The notes under the pieces: model-generated | The model's input: the letters and a program-made list of their open reading frames with translations, nothing else | The model's database searches: none | Told to the model about the DNA's origin: nothing | Made by a program: the position numbers and the translations under genes | Assembly: GCA_946480925.1 (NCBI GenBank) | Contig: CAMLLU010000008.1 | Location: 1-64,000 of the forward strand | Source of the DNA: an uncultured Rivibacter sp. | GTDB taxonomy: Bacteria; Pseudomonadota; Gammaproteobacteria; Burkholderiales; Burkholderiaceae | DNA: 64,000 bases | Reading direction: 5' to 3' | Shown here: positions 34,101 to 49,100 of the stretch, piece after piece | How the letters are laid out: every line of letters begins with the position of its first letter | Numbering within the stretch: position 1 is the stretch's first letter

Positions 34101-37100
34101 CCGCCACGCAGATGGCGCAGGCCGTGTCGGCCGGCGGCGCGGGCGGCGGCACCGGCGCGGGCGCCGCCTCGGTGGTGGTGACCACGCAGTACGGCGGCGT
34201 GAACGCCTGGCTCCAGGGCGGCACAACCACCGCAGGCAGCGTGGCGGTGGGCGCCGAGCGCCAGCAGGAAAGCGACGTGGCCGCAGGCGCCGCGGCCGGC
34301 GCGGGCCAGGTGGGCGTGGGCTTCGGCCTGGCGGTGAGCCGCATCGGCGGCGACACCTGGGCCACCATCGGCCGCGACCCCGACGACGACAACGCCACCA
34401 CCGTGACGACGGTGAACGCCGGCGCGGTGACGGTGGACGCCGCGCGCTCCACCGTGGTCAACAGCTACGCCTTCGGCGCGGGCGTGGGCGTCGGCGCCAC
34501 AGGCATCGCGGGCATGGTGAACGTGAGCGACCAGGCGGGCGACACGCGCGCAGGCATGTACGACACCACGCTGCGCGGCGCCGACGGCACCAGTGCTGCC
34601 GGCTCGCTGCGCATCTCGGCCGACGAGATCTACAGCGCCGAGCAGCATGCGGCCGGTGCGGGCGTGGGCCTGGTGGGCATCGGCGCCACCTTCAACGTGG
34701 CGCTGTCGAGCTCGTCCACCGTGGCCGAGCTGGTGGGCAGCGACGTGAAGGCCACCACGACCACCGTGGACGCCGAAGCCGACCGCGAGGCCTTCGTCAC
34801 CAGCGTGGCCGGCGGTGCCGGCAAGTTCGCGGGTGCCGTGAGCCTGGGCTTCGTGAAGTTCGGTGCCGGCGACTCCGGCGGTGCCGACAGCGAGCTGGCC
34901 AACTCGGCCGCCGCGGCCGACACCACGGTGAACACCGGCTACGGCGCGCAGAACACGCAGCTGACCGCCGACGAGCAGAACAGCCTCGACAGCGCGAGCG
35001 GCGGCCTCGACGTGGCCAGCCGCGTGCAGAACACGGCGGTCTCGGCCGATGCCACCACCACCGGCGACGGCAGCACGCTGAAGGTGCCCGACGCCAGCCT
35101 GCTGGCCGCGCGCGTCTCGGGCGGCACGCTGGTGACCGACAGCCTCACGGTGCGCACCGACGGCCGCACGCACACCTACACGGTGGCGGGCGCGGTGCAG
35201 GGCTCGCTGGCGGGCTTGTCGGGCGGGCTGGGCATTTCGCGCCAGTACCTCGTCAACAGCGCCATCGTCGACGGCAACGTCACGGCCGACAGCGTGAGCG
35301 TCACCGCCACCGAGCGCGACGGCGCGGGCGGCGCGGCCGGCGAGGTCGAGGCCTTCACCGCCGGCGTGGGCGGGCTGGTGATCGGCGTGGCCTACTCCGA
35401 CGTGCTGGTGCAGAACCGCGTGGTGGCCGGCGTGAGCCGCGCCATCGGCGACGACAGCAACACGCTCACCGTGAGCGCGGTGGACAGCAGCAGCGTGAAG
35501 GTGGGCGGCGACAACGAGAACAGCCCCGAGAACGTGAGCGTGGGGCTGGGCGTGATCGGCGCAACGGTCGTGCGTGCCGAGAAGGACAGCGACGTCGACG
35601 CCTGGGCCGGCAAGAACGGCTACAAGCTCGACGGCTACGACGCCATGACCGTCGGCGCCAGCGTGAGCGGCCAGGTGCGCGCCACCGGCTTCTCGGTGAG
35701 CGCGGGCGTGGTGGACGTCACCGGCGTGAGCGCCAACGCGGAAGACAACTCCAGCGCCGACGCGCAGCTGATCGGCGGCGCCGACACCGGCTCCGATGCG
35801 GTGCTGACGGTGACCGCCAGCGCGAAGCCCGAGACCTACGCACGCGCCTATGGCGTGGCGGTGGGCGCCGGTGCCGGCGTGGGCGGCTCCTTCGCCTATG
35901 CCACGGCCAACACCAGCGTGAAGGCCTCGATCGCCGACAACGCGGTGTTCAGCGGCAGCGGCTCGGTGAGCGTGAACGCCACCACCGGCGAGACCGACAC
36001 GAGCAGGCAGGGCAGCTACTTCAGCGCCGACGCGCAGGCGCTGGCCGCTTCCGGCGGCCTGCTGCTGGGCCTGGTGGGCACCGAGGTGACGGCCAAGAAC
36101 AGCAGCCAGACGCGGGCCGAGCTGGGCGATTACGTCACGCTGCCCACCGGCGACCTGGCCGTCACGGCCTTCGGCTATTCCGGCCAGCGCGCCGAGGGTG
36201 ACGCCTACTTCGGCGGCGGCATCCTGGGCTTCGGCAAGAACACGGCCACCGCATGGTCTGCCACCTCGACGCGGGTGCTGATGGGCAAGAACCCGGTTGC
36301 CGACTTCACCCGCGAAGGCGAGTTCACGCTCACCGCGGTGGGTGCCGACCGCAACGAAGCCTTCGCCACCGGCGGGGGCGGCGGTGCGATCAGCGGCAGC
36401 GCGGCCGAAGCCGTGGTCAAGGCCGCCGATTCCGATGCGGCGCCGGCCGTGCTGGTGGAAGTGGAAGACTGGACCAGCAGCCGCAGCATCGTGGGCACCG
36501 CGGGCCTGAAGATCCTGGCCGAGCACAGCACGCAGTTCTTCACCGGCGCGGACACCACCGCGGTGTCGGTGATCGGCGCCTCGGCGGCCAACGCCACCAC
36601 CACCATCGACGTCGACGCCAAGGTCAAGCTGGGCCAGTACGTCGGCTTCGATTCGCAGGCGGTCGACGTCGCGGCGGTCAATGCCATAGAGCAGATCAGC
36701 TCGCCTTCGCTTTCGGGCTGGGACGTGTCGGTCAACGCCGGTGCGGGCGGCGGCATCAACGGCTACGCGGCCGGCTCCACCATCAACATCGACAACCAGG
36801 GCGCCAGCATCTCGCTGGGCGACCGCGCCAGCCTCGACGTGTTCGCCGTCACGGCCCACGAAACGCTGGGCAACCGGCTGCGCCTGGACGCCTACAGCAC
36901 GCTGTCGCTGACCGACCAGGCCCAGCTCTCCACCGGCGGCGCCATCCAGCGCGCCGATGCGGCCTCGACCATCACCGCGGTCGCGAACAACAGCATCACG
37001 CTGGGCCAGAACGTCGAGCTCGACAACGACGTCGACACCGTGCAGCTGGGAACCTACTCGGTGCAGAACGTGTGGGCCAGCGCCAACGCCAAGACCTACG

Positions 37101-40100
37101 GCGGCGTGGGCGGCGCCGCGGGCGAGGTGGACATCGAGTCCACCGTGAACAACACCGTGACGCTCGGCGCCAACGCGGTGCTCACGGGCTACGGCAGCAT
37201 CAGCCTCTACGCCGGCCGCTCGGGCGACGGCATCACCGACAACACCGTGCTGCTCAACGCGGTGTCCGACGTCTACAACTGGACGGCCGCGCCGATCACC
37301 ACCACGGTGAAGGCCGACGCGCACGCCAACGTCAACAACAACGTCAACATCGGCAGCGGCGCCTCGGTGGCCAGCGTGCGCAACATCTGGCTCGAGGCCG
37401 ACGAGGGGCGCGTCTACACCACCGGCACCGGCCGCGGCCACAACCCCTACCTGGAGCTCTTCAGCTCCGAGACGAAGGCCGGCTCGGGCACCAGCACCAC
37501 CAGCTCGACCGTCACCTTCGCGGGCAGCGCCACCCTCGAGGCCGGCACCCGCTACAACCAGTCGGTCACCATCAACAGCAACGGCACGGTGACCAAGGGC
37601 ACCGGTACCGAAGCCACGGTCTACGACCTCGGCAACTTCAGCTCGCGCGCCAGCCTGCAGGCCTACATCGACGAGCTCACGGCCGAGAAGGCCGTCACCG
37701 ACGCCTACGTGGCCACGCTGGACGCCAGCGCCCAGGCCTCCTACACCTACTCGGCGCGCTACCAGGAAGTGGAGAGCCAGCTCTCCTTCCTGGAGCCGCT
37801 GCTGTCGGAGCTCTCGGCGAGCACCTCGAACGCGGTGGTGGTGGCCAACGTCACCGCCGCGGGCGGCGACGTGCACCTCACGGCCGACACCGTGAAGGTG
37901 ACCTCCGGCACGCCGATCATCACCGCGCACGGCGACCCGACGATCACCATCACCAACAACAGCGCGAAGGCGCTGATCGTCGACACGCTGACCATTCCCA
38001 ACGACGCAGGCGGCCAGGTGCTGGTGAGCGGCGGCGCCTCGAACAGCCTGCCGGCGGCGCTGAAGGTGGTCGAAAGCGGCGGCGGCAGCGGCAGCCAGAT
38101 CACCATCACCCACAACCCGGGCGTGGACGGCGTGGACCTCGTGGTCCAGGGCGACATCACCAACCTGGGCGGCAAGGTCACGGTGGACGTGAAGCGCGGC
38201 AGCATGCTGCAGACGGCGAGCATCTACGCCAAGCAGATGGAGCTCACCGTCGCCGACGTGTACCTGGTCAACACCTCCGGCACGGTGAGCTACGGCTTCT
38301 CGCCGCTGGCGCTGTCGGGCTACGTGACCAGCGGCCGCGGCTGGAAGCCGGCCTCCGCCGAAGAGGCGGTGATGTGGTACATCAGCGACCGCTACGAAAG
38401 CGAGATCAAGAACCGCGGCATCGCGGGCTTCAACTCATGGTGGTACGGCACCGACTACGCCAGCCGCACCGACACCATCTGGTCGCAGATCTACCTGAAC
38501 TGGGGCTTCAACAACGCCGACGAGTGCAGCACCGGCTGCACCACCTTCAACTTCCCCAACAACTCGGGCGGCAGCACGCGCGGCAGCGGCGACTGGCGCT
38601 TCGACTCGGTGGTCGACTACACCGGCAAGCTGCGCCTCACCACCGACTACAACAGCATCAAGAACAGCGGCTTCCTCGGCACCGCGGTGACCAAGGACGC
38701 GCTGAACGCCTCGTTCATCGCGGTGAACGCCGGCACCATCGACATCAACGGCACCATCCGCGCGGGCAACTTCAACAACTGGTCGGTCGACATCGCCAGC
38801 AGCTTCGACAGCGCGATCGCGACCTACATCGACAAGAAGGGCCTGTCGGCCAACGACACGATCAGCATCACGCCGGGCCAGCCGCTGTACTACACCGAAC
38901 GGGCCTACAGCTGCACGGGCTTCATCTGCGGCTGGAAGAACAAGACCGTCGCGCTGGACACCGGCGTTTCGCTGGCCAGCAGCGGTGACGCGGGCATCGG
39001 CCTGACCTACGACGTGGGCACCGGCAAGCTCGCGCTGGCCGACGTGAACGCCAGCGGCAACGGCACGGTCATGCTGCGCGGCAAGATCGTCTCCACCGGC
39101 GCCGACGGCAAGGTCCTCGTCGACGACGGGCTGGGCACGATCCGCGTGAACAACGCGTCGGGCAAGGAGCTGGTGGTCAACGACCTCAATGCGGGCACCC
39201 AGTCCACCGGCATCATCCGCATCACCGACACCAACTACAGCAACCGCACCGACTGGTACGTGCACACGCCCGGCGGGCTGGTGCAGCACTACGTCACCGG
39301 CAGCAGCGCCACCACCTACACCGGCGCCACGCCCACCACCGAAGGCTGGTACGAAAGCGGCAACGCCACCACCAGCTACCAGCCCAGGACGGGCCAGTGG
39401 TACAAGTGGACCGAGTCCGCCTCGGTGGTGCGCAGCTACACCGACCGTTCCAGCAACAACCTGGCGCAGGAGCTGCCTACCGGCGAGTGGAAGTGGAGCA
39501 ACCAGGACTCGCCGTGGACGGTGGGCAGCGGCTCGATCGTCACCTCGTGCAGCGCCTGCACCGGCGACTACCTCACGGGCGTCTTCAACTACGGCAGCAC
39601 CAACGGCTACGACGCCTTCCCGGTCGACTGGACCTACAGCGACTACTACGGCAACACCTTCGTCAACAAGGACTGGGTGTACTACGTGCCCAAGGGGCTG
39701 TCGATGTCGGTCGACTACTACGTCAAGGCCGACCACCCGGTGAAGCTGCAGTTCGTCGGCGCAGCGCAGGGCACGGTGGAGGTGGGCTCCCGGACCAACC
39801 TCACGCTCAACGGCTCGATCAGCAATTCGCAGGGCACCACGACGCTCGCCTCCACGGGCGGCGGGATCACGGCCAGCGCCGGTGCGGTGGTCAACAGCGC
39901 GGCGCTGAACATGAGCGCCGCAGGCAACCTCGGCTCGAGCAGCCAGGCCCTCACCGCGATCACCAGCCTCATCAACGCTTCCGCGGGCGGCTCGGTGAAC
40001 CTGGACCTCACGGCCCAGTCGTCGAGCATCGCGCTGCAGCAGATCGCCGCCGGCACCGACGTGACGGTGGTGGCCGACAAGTCGCTGCTGCCCACCGGCA

Positions 40101-43100
40101 GCGGCACGCACCTCGCCGGCCGCAACGTCACGCTGACCGGCACCTTCGGCGGGCTGGGCGACGTGTCGGCCGGGCAGACGGTCAACACCGCGATCACCGG
40201 CACGCTCACCGTGGACGCGCGCGGCGACATCGCGCTGCGCCAGGCCAGCGGCGACCTCACGCTGAACACGCTCACCGCCGAAGGCGGCGACGTGAGCATC
40301 ACGCTCGGCAACGGCCGCCTGCTCAACGGCATCGACAGCAGCGGCCGCAGCAGCGAAGAGACCGCCTACCTCGCGCAGGTGTGGCAGTCGCTCAACCTCA
40401 CCGGTGCCGACGCCGGGCAGGAAACCGTCAAGGCCTTCGAGAACCAGGTCAGCGCGCAGTACCAGCTGTACCACCTGATCAAGCAGCGCCTGGCCGACGA
40501 CAGCGACGCCGGCTTCACCATCGCCCCGGCCTACCTGGAAGCCATGCGCACGCGCGTGGCGCTGCAGCAGGGCGTGAGCGCGGCGAGCCTGGGCGACGCC
40601 GCGGTCACCGCGGCGGTGAAGGCCGAATACCAGGGCGTGCAGAGCTTCTTCAGCAGCCAGTTCGGCGCCAGCCTGCCGTTCGACACGGCGGCTGCCTTCG
40701 ACAGCAGCTGGCGCTACACGCTGGATCCGGCTTCGGCGCTGTATGCCACGCTCACCTCGGGTGCCCGCTGGAAGCAGAGCCAGCTCGACGTGGCGATCAG
40801 CGAGGCCGCGCTCACGCCGGTGACCAGCGCCTACGTCAGCAGCCGCGCCGCCAACATCAGCGGCAACAACGTCACGCTGAACACGAGCGCCGGCAGCGTG
40901 GGGCAGGACGCCGCCAGCCTCTCCATCGCCATCAGCCGCAGCAACCCCTCGTTGTCCGACGACGAGAAGGCCGCGCTGGTGGGCGCCGGCCCCGGCGACC
41001 TGAGCTTCGTGACGACCGACACCCAGCTGCTGGCCACCGTGAAGCAGCAGGACCCGGTGAAGGTGAACGCCACCGGCGTGTTCCGCGCCACCTCGCGCGA
41101 CGAGGTGTACGTGGAGTCCGACCAGTCCCTGGCGCTGGGCGGCGTGCAGTCCTCGCAGGGCGACGTGCGCCTGAGCGCGGGCGGCAGCATCACCAGCGCC
41201 TCGGGCAACGCCACGACCGTCAGCGCCGAGCACCTCAACATCGCGGTCTCGCAAGGCAGCATCGGCTCGGTGTCGGCACCCATCCGCCTGTCGCTCACCG
41301 AAGCGCTGCGCGTGGCCAGCGCGCCGGGCGACATCTACGTGAGCCATGCCGGCGGCGTCCTCGCACTGGGCAGCCTGGGCGCGGGCGGCACGCTCAGCGT
41401 GTCGGCCGGCGGCGCGCTGACCAACTGGGCTTCCAACGGCAGCGGCTACCACCTGCTGGCCGACAGCATCGACCTGGGCGCCTCGGGCGGCGACCTCGGT
41501 ACCGCCGCACGGCCGCTGCGCCTGCGCCTCGTGGGCGGTACGCTCACGCTGGCCGGCGACGATGCGCACGTCGAAGTGGACAGCACGGGCCTGTGGGACC
41601 TGGGCAGCGTGTCGCTCAGCGGCGCGCTCGCGCTGCAGGCCAACAGCGACCTGCACCTCGCCGGCTCGCTGAACGCAACCAGCGCCAACCTCCACACCAC
41701 CGGCGAGGTTTCGGCCGCGTCGGTGAACTGGAGCACCACGGGCGCCACCAGCGTGGACGGCTCGGTGCTCTCGCTGGCGAGCACGAACCTCAGCGCCTCG
41801 CAGCTCACGCTGCAGGCCACCGCGGGCGACCTCGACGCGGGCACCCTGCAGGCACATGGCGGCGACCTCACGCTGCTGGCCACCGGCGACATCGGCCTGT
41901 ACGGCGCGCTGTCCACCAGCGGCCGCTGGCTGGCCGACGGCCAGTCGCTGCAGATGCAGGTGGGCAGCAGTGCCACCGTGGGCGGCGCGGCCACGCTCAC
42001 CGCCATCGACGCCATGCAGATCACGGGCCTGCAGGCCAGCGGTGACGTCAGCCTCACGGCCGGCACGCTCGACGTCGCGCAGGCCCTGCAGGGCGCCGAC
42101 GTGGGGGTGTCGGTGCAGCAGCAAGCCTCGCTGGCCGCAGGCGGCACCACCCAGGCCACCGGCACGCTGACGCTCGATGCGCAGCAACTCGACATGGGCA
42201 CGGGCAGCGTGCTGCGCAGCGGCGGCGCGCTCACCGCCACCACCACCGGCGACCAGACGCTGGCCGTGCTCGAAGCAGGCGGTGCGCTGGCGCTGCATGC
42301 CGGTGGTGCATTGGCCTTCAACGGTGTCGTGACGGCGGGCCAGGGCATCGACCTGGTGGCGCAAGACACGCTGACCATCGCCGATGGGGTGGCGCTGCAA
42401 TCGGGTGCCGATTTCACCGTGCAGGTCCAGGACCTGCAGGCCGGCACGTCGAGCCGGCTGGTGTCTGGCGCCAACCTGCAGCTCGCCACGGCAGGCGACG
42501 CCCGCGTCGCCCAGGCAGAAGCCGCCGGCAGCTTCGTGCTGCAAGCGGGCGGCGCGGCGAGCATCGGCGAGAGCGCCATGGCACAAGGCGACCTGCAACT
42601 GCAGGCCGCGCATGGCTTCACTGCCGCGGGCACGCTGCAAGGCGCCAACGTGGCGCTCGACGCGCAAGGCGTGACGCTGCAAGCCGGCACGACCGTGACC
42701 GCCTCGCAGGCGCTGACGGTCGACGCCCAACAACTGCTGATGGGGCAAGGCAGCACGCTGGCAGCCGACGGCCGCCTGGGCGTGACCACGAGCGGCAACC
42801 AGGCCCTCACGCGGCTGGCCGCCGGCGGTGACCTCGTGTTGCAGGCCGACGGGGCCGTCACGCTGGAAGACGGCGCATCGGCCCAGGGCGCGATGGACCT
42901 CCAGGCGGCGAGCTTCGACATGGCGCCGGGCAGCCGCATCGATGCCGGCCGTGGGCTGGTCATCTCCACCATGTCCGGGGCGCAGACCCTGGCCACGCTG
43001 GACGTCAGCGGCAACGTGACCCTGCAGTCGGGCCGGGGCGTGACGCTGCAGGAGTCCGTGAACGCGGGCCACACGCTGAACGTGAACGCGAGCGGTGCGT

Positions 43101-46100
43101 TCGTCACCGCGCCCGGCATCACCGTGCAGGCTGGCGATGCACTGCTCGTGCAGGCGCAAAGCGTGGCCGCGGGCCTCGGCAGCCGCCTGGTGTCCGGTAC
43201 CGATCTGTCGATCACCAGCACCGACGACGCGACGCTGGCACAGCTCGAAGCCGGCCAGGACCTCAACGTGCAGGCCGGCACCATGGCGCGCCTCACCGAA
43301 GCCGCCAGCGCCCAGCGCGATGCCTGGCTGCAGGCCGGGACGCTGCGTGTGCAAGGCGGGCTGAACCTGCCGGGCCAGCTGCAGCTGCGTGCGGACATCG
43401 ACGTGGCGCTGGCCAGCGACGTGCATGCCGGCGCCGTGACGGTCGATGCCGCCACGCTGGCGCTGTCGAACGGCGTCACCCTGCGCAGCGACGGAACGCT
43501 CGACGTGACGGCCGGCGAGGTGACCATGGGCTCCGGCAGCCGCATGCTGGCCGGAGGCGACCTCCAGCTCGGCGCGCAAGGCAATCTCGTGCTGGCACGC
43601 CTGGACGCTGCCAACGTGGCGCTGCAGGCCGGCGGTGCATTGACGCTGAACGACAACGTCACGGGCACGCAGTCCGTCGCGCTCTCCGCGGGCCAGGCGC
43701 TCACGGTGGCCGACGGCGTGCAGGTGCAGGCCGGTGATGCATTGAGCGCGCAGGCGAGCAGCCTGGCGGCTGGCGCCTCGAGCCGCCTCGTGGCAGGCGG
43801 CGACATGCAGCTCACGGCCACCGGCGACGTGCTGGTGGCGCAGCTCGGCGCGGGCGGCAGCCTCGCGCTGAATGCTGGCGGTGCGGTGCGCAGCGCGGAG
43901 GCCGTTGCCGTGCAAGGCGGTGCCGCGATCGACGCCGACAGCCTCACGGTCGATGGCGGCTGGGTGTCGCAAGGCGCGCTCACCGTGCAGGCGGACCAGG
44001 CCGTTGCGCTCAACAGCAACGTGCAGGCCGGTGGCGCAGTGGTCGATGCGGCCACGCTGCAAATGGCCACTGGCGTCACGCTGCGCAGCACCGGCGCAGT
44101 GACGGTGGATGCCGATGCGATCGCGATGGGCTCCGGCAGCAAGCTCGAGTCCGGCTCGACCATGAGCCTGACGACGCAAGGCCAGCAGACATTGGCGCAG
44201 CTCTCGGCCGGCACCGACCTCACGTTGCAGGCCGGCGGTGCGGTGGCGCTGAACGAGCAAGCCATGGCGGGTGGCGCGTTGAGGGTGACGGCCGGCGGCC
44301 CGTTGACGGTGGCTGGCGGCACGACGGTGCAGGCTGGCGATGCGCTGAGCCTGCAGACCAGCAACCTGACGGCGGGTGCATCGAGCCGCATCGTGTCGAG
44401 CGCCGACATGCAACTCACGGCCACCGGCGACATGCTGGTGGCGCAGCTCGACGCAGGTGGCAACCTCACGCTGAACGCAGGCAATGCGGTGCGCAGCACG
44501 GAAGCCGTTGCGGTGCAAGGCAGCGCGGCAGTCGAAGCCGACAGCGTCACGGTCGATGGCGGCTGGGTGTCGCAAGGCGCGCTCGACGTGCAGGCCCGCC
44601 AGGCCGTTGCCCTCAACAGCAACGTTGCGGCATCCAGCGTCGCGCTCGATGCCGCAACGCTCGACGTGGCCAGTGGCGTCGCGCTGCGCGGCGTCGGCGC
44701 GTTGTCCATGACCGGCGATGCCGTGTCCATGGGCACCGGCAGCCTGATCGAGTCAGGCGCCGACATGCGCCTTGCCACGCAAGGCCAGCAGACGCTCGCC
44801 CGGTTGAACGCGGGCGGCGACCTGGTGCTCCAGGCAGGCGGTGCGGTGGCACTGAGCGAGCAAGCCATGGCGGGGGGCGCGTTGAGTGTGACGGCCGGCG
44901 GCCCGGTGACGGTGGCTGGCGGCATCACAGTGCAGGCCGGCGATGAGCTGAGCCTGCAGGCCGGCAGCCTGACGGCGGGCGCTTCGAGCCGCATCGCATC
45001 GGGTGCCGACATGGGCCTGGCCGTCGGTGGCGATGTGCTGATGGCACGACTCGCGGCGGGCGGCTCTCTCACGCTCAACGCCGGTGGCGCAGTTCGCAGC
45101 ACGGAAGGCGTGGAGGTGCAAGGCGATGCTGCCGTTGCCGCCGACAGCCTGACGGTCGATGGCAGGTGGACGTCGCAGGGCGCGCTCGACGTGCAGGCCC
45201 GTCGTTCCGTTGCGTTCAACACCAGCGTCCAGGCTGCGAACGTCACCATCGATGCGGCCACACTCGACGTGGCCAGCGGCATCACGCTGCGCAGCGTCGG
45301 CGCGTTGTCCATGACCGGCGATGCCGTGTCCATGGGCACCGGCAGCCTGATCGAGTCAGGCGCCGACATGCGCCTTGCCACGCAAGGCCAGCAGACGCTC
45401 GCCCGGTTGAACGCGGGCGGCGACCTGGTGCTCCAGGCAGGCGGTGTGGTGGCACTGAGCGAGCAAGCCACGGCGGGTGGCGCGTTGAGGGGGACGGCCG
45501 GCGGCCCGGTGACGGTGGCTGGTGGCATCACGGTGCAGGCCGGCGATGAGCTCACCCTGCAGGCGAGCAGCCTGACGGCCGGTGCCTCGAGCCGCATCGT
45601 GTCGGGTGCCGACATGCAACTCACGACCACCGGCGACGTGCTGGTCGCGCAGCTCGACGCAGGTGGCAACCTCGCATTGACCTCGGGTGGTGCAGTTCGC
45701 ACTGCGGAAGCCGTCGCGGTGCAAGGCGATACCGTGATTGCGGCGGACAGCCTCGCGGTGGACGGCGGCTGGACGTCGCAAGGTGGGCTCGACGTGCGCG
45801 CCAACCAGGCGGTTGCGCTCAACAGCGACGTGCAGGCAGCCCACGTTGCGGTGGATGCCGGCACGCTCGACCTCGCGAATGGCGTTGCACTGCGCGGCAA
45901 TGGCGCGGTGGCATTGAGCGCCGATGCGATTGCAATGGGCGCGGGCAGCGCGATGGAGTCGGGCTCGACCATGAGCCTGACCGCACAGGGCGACCAGGCA
46001 CTGGCGCAACTCTCGGCCGGCACCGACCTCACGTTGCAGGCCGGCGGTGCCGTGGCGCTGAACGAGCAAGCCACGGCGGGTGGGGCCTTGAGCGTGACGG

Positions 46101-49100
46101 CCGGTGGCCCGGTGACGGTGGCTGGCGGCATCACAGTGCAGGCCGGCGATGCGCTGAGCGTGCAGGCGAACAGCCTGACCGCGGGCGCATCGAGCCGCGT
46201 CGTGTCGGGTGCCGACATGCAGCTCACGGCCGATGGTGGCGTGCTGGTTGCCCAGCTCGACGCGGGTGGCCATCTCACGTTGAACGCAGGTGGTGCAGCT
46301 CGCACTGTGGAAGCGATCGCGGTGCGCGGCGATGCCGTGGTGGCGGCCAACAGCTTCACGGTCGATGGCGGCTGGGTCTCGCAAGGCGGGCTCGAGGTGC
46401 GCGCCAACCAAGCCGTCGCGCTCAACAGCGATGTCCAGGCAGCCGACGTCGCCATCGATGCGGCCACGCTCGATCTGGCGAACGGCGTCGCGCTGCGCAG
46501 CGCGGGTTCCCTGAACGTGAACAGCGGCGCGATTGCCATGAGCACGGCCAGCGCGATGGATGCAGGCTCGACCATGAGCCTGACCACGCTGGGCGATCAG
46601 GTGCTGGCGCAGCTTTCGGCCGGTGGCGACCTGACGCTGCAGGCCGGCGGCACGGCTGCATTGAACGAGCAGGTGTCGGCGGGCGGCGCCTTGAGCGCCA
46701 CCGCGGGCGGCTCGCTGACGGCCGCAGGCGGGATCACGGTGCAGGCCGGCAATGCGCTGAGCCTGCAGGCCAGCAGCCTGATGGCCGGCTCGGCGAGCCG
46801 CATCGTCTCGGGTGCTGACACGCAACTCGCGGCAACGGGCGACGTGCAGGTGGCGCAGCTGGGCGTGGGTGGCAACCTCACGTTGAACGCGGGCGGCGCG
46901 GCACGCAGTGCAGAAGCCGTCGCCGTGCAAGGCGATGCCTCGGTCACGGCCGATGGCATGACCATCGACGGCGGCTGGGTCTCGCAGGGCAACCTGTTGC
47001 TGCTGGCCACGCAGGGCGTCACGCTGAACAGCGATGTGAGCGCCGCCAACGTGGCGGTCGACGCGAGCGGCATCGAGTTGGCCAGCGGCGTCACGCTGCG
47101 CAGTGCCAATGCCCTGGTCGTGAACGGCGATACCGTCGCGATGGGCGCCGGCAGCGCCATGGATGCAGGCTCGGCCATGAGCCTCACGACGCAAGGCGAC
47201 CAGACCCTGGCCCGTCTCTCGGCCGGCACCGGCCTCACGTTGCTGGCCGGCGGCGCAGTGGCGCTGAACGAGCAGGCCACGGCAGGTGGTGCGCTGAACG
47301 TGAGGGCCGGTGGCCCGCTCACGGTGGCGGCTGGCATCACGGTGCAAGCCGGCGATGTGCTCACCCTGCAGGCCGGCAGCCTGACGGCGGGCGCCTCGAG
47401 CCGCATCGCATCGGGTGCCGACATGGGCCTGGCCGTCGGCGGCGATGTGGTGGTGGCACAGCTCGCGGCGGGCGGCTCTCTCACGCTCAACGCCGGTGGC
47501 GCAGTTCGCAGCACGGAAGGCGTGAAGGTGCAAGGCGATGCTGCCGTTGCCGCCGACAGCCTCGCAGTCGATGGCGGGTGGACGTCACAGGGCGCGCTCG
47601 ACGTGCAGGCCGGTCGTTCCGTCGCGTTCAACACCAGCGTCCAGGCTGCGAACGTCGCCATCGATGCGGCCACGCTGGACCTGGCCAACGGCGTCATGCT
47701 GCGCAGCGGCGGCTCGCTTTCGGTGAACGCCGGTGCCATCACCATGGCCAACGCCAGCGTGCTGAGCACGGCCGGAGACACGACGTTGGTCACCTCGGGC
47801 AGCCAGACGCTGGCAACGCTCGCGGCCGGCGGCAATGTCACGTTGCAAGCCGGTGACGCGGTGGCACTGAACGAGCAAGCCACGGCCGGTGGTGTGCTGA
47901 GCGTGACGGCTGGCGGCTCGCTGGCCGTCGCAGACGGCATCACGGTGCAGGCTGGCGATGCCATGAACGTGCAGGCCGGCAGCCTGACGGCCGGCGCTTC
48001 GAGCCGCATCGTCTCCGGCAGTGACGTGCAGCTCACGACTACCGGCGACGTGCTGGTCGCCCAGCTCGACGCAAGTGGCAACCTGTCGCTGAACGCCAGT
48101 GGTGCAGTCCGCAGTGCAGAAGCCGTTTCGGTGCAAGGCGACGCGGTGGTCGCGGCCGGCAGCCTCACCGTCGATGGTGGGTGGGTGACCCAGGGCTCGC
48201 TCAATGTGGAGGCCAACGAGACCGTCGCGCTCAACAGCGACATCCAGGCAGCCGACGTCGCCATCGATGCAGCCTCGCTGAACCTGTCGAACGGTGTCTC
48301 GCTGCACAGCGCCGGTGCGCTGGCCGTGAACGCTGATGCGGTCTCGATGGGATCGGGCAGCGTGATGGCGTCTGGCTTTGCCATGAGCCTGACCACGCAG
48401 GCCGACCAGGCATTGGCCCGGCTCTCGGCCGGTACCGACCTGACGCTGCAGGCCGGCGGTGCGATCTCGCTGAACGAGCAAGTGACGGCTGGCGGCGCGA
48501 TGCACGTGACCGCCGGCGGTCCGCTCACCATGGCCGGCGGCATCACCGTGCAAGCCGGTGGTGCGATGACCATGCAGGCGGACAGCTTGGCGGCCGGTGC
48601 CTCGAGCCGTCTCGTTTCCGGTGGCGACATGCAACTCGCCGCCGCTGGTGGTGCGCTGGTCGCGCAGCTCGACGCAGGCGGCAACTTCGCGCTCACCGCA
48701 GGCAGTGCCGCTCGCAGCAGCGAGGCCGTCACGGTGCAAGGCGATGCCATCGTCGACGCCGACAGCTTCACGGTCGATGGAGGCTGGGTCTTGCAAGGGG
48801 CACTCACGGTGCGGGCGAATCGGGAGGTCGCGCTCAACCGCGATGCCCAGGCCAACAGCGTTGCAGTCGATGCGGCCACCCTGGACCTGGCCAACGGCGT
48901 GGCCCTGCGCAGCGCCGGCGCCGTGACGGTGAATGCCGATGCAATTGCAATGGGCTCCGGCAGCGTGATGGCGTCTGGCTCCGCCATGAGCCTGACCACG
49001 CAGGACGCTCAGGCCCTGGCCCGGCTCTCGGCCGGTACCGACCTGACGCTGCAGGCCGGCCGTGCGATCGCACTGAACGAACAGGCGGCGGCCGGTGGTG

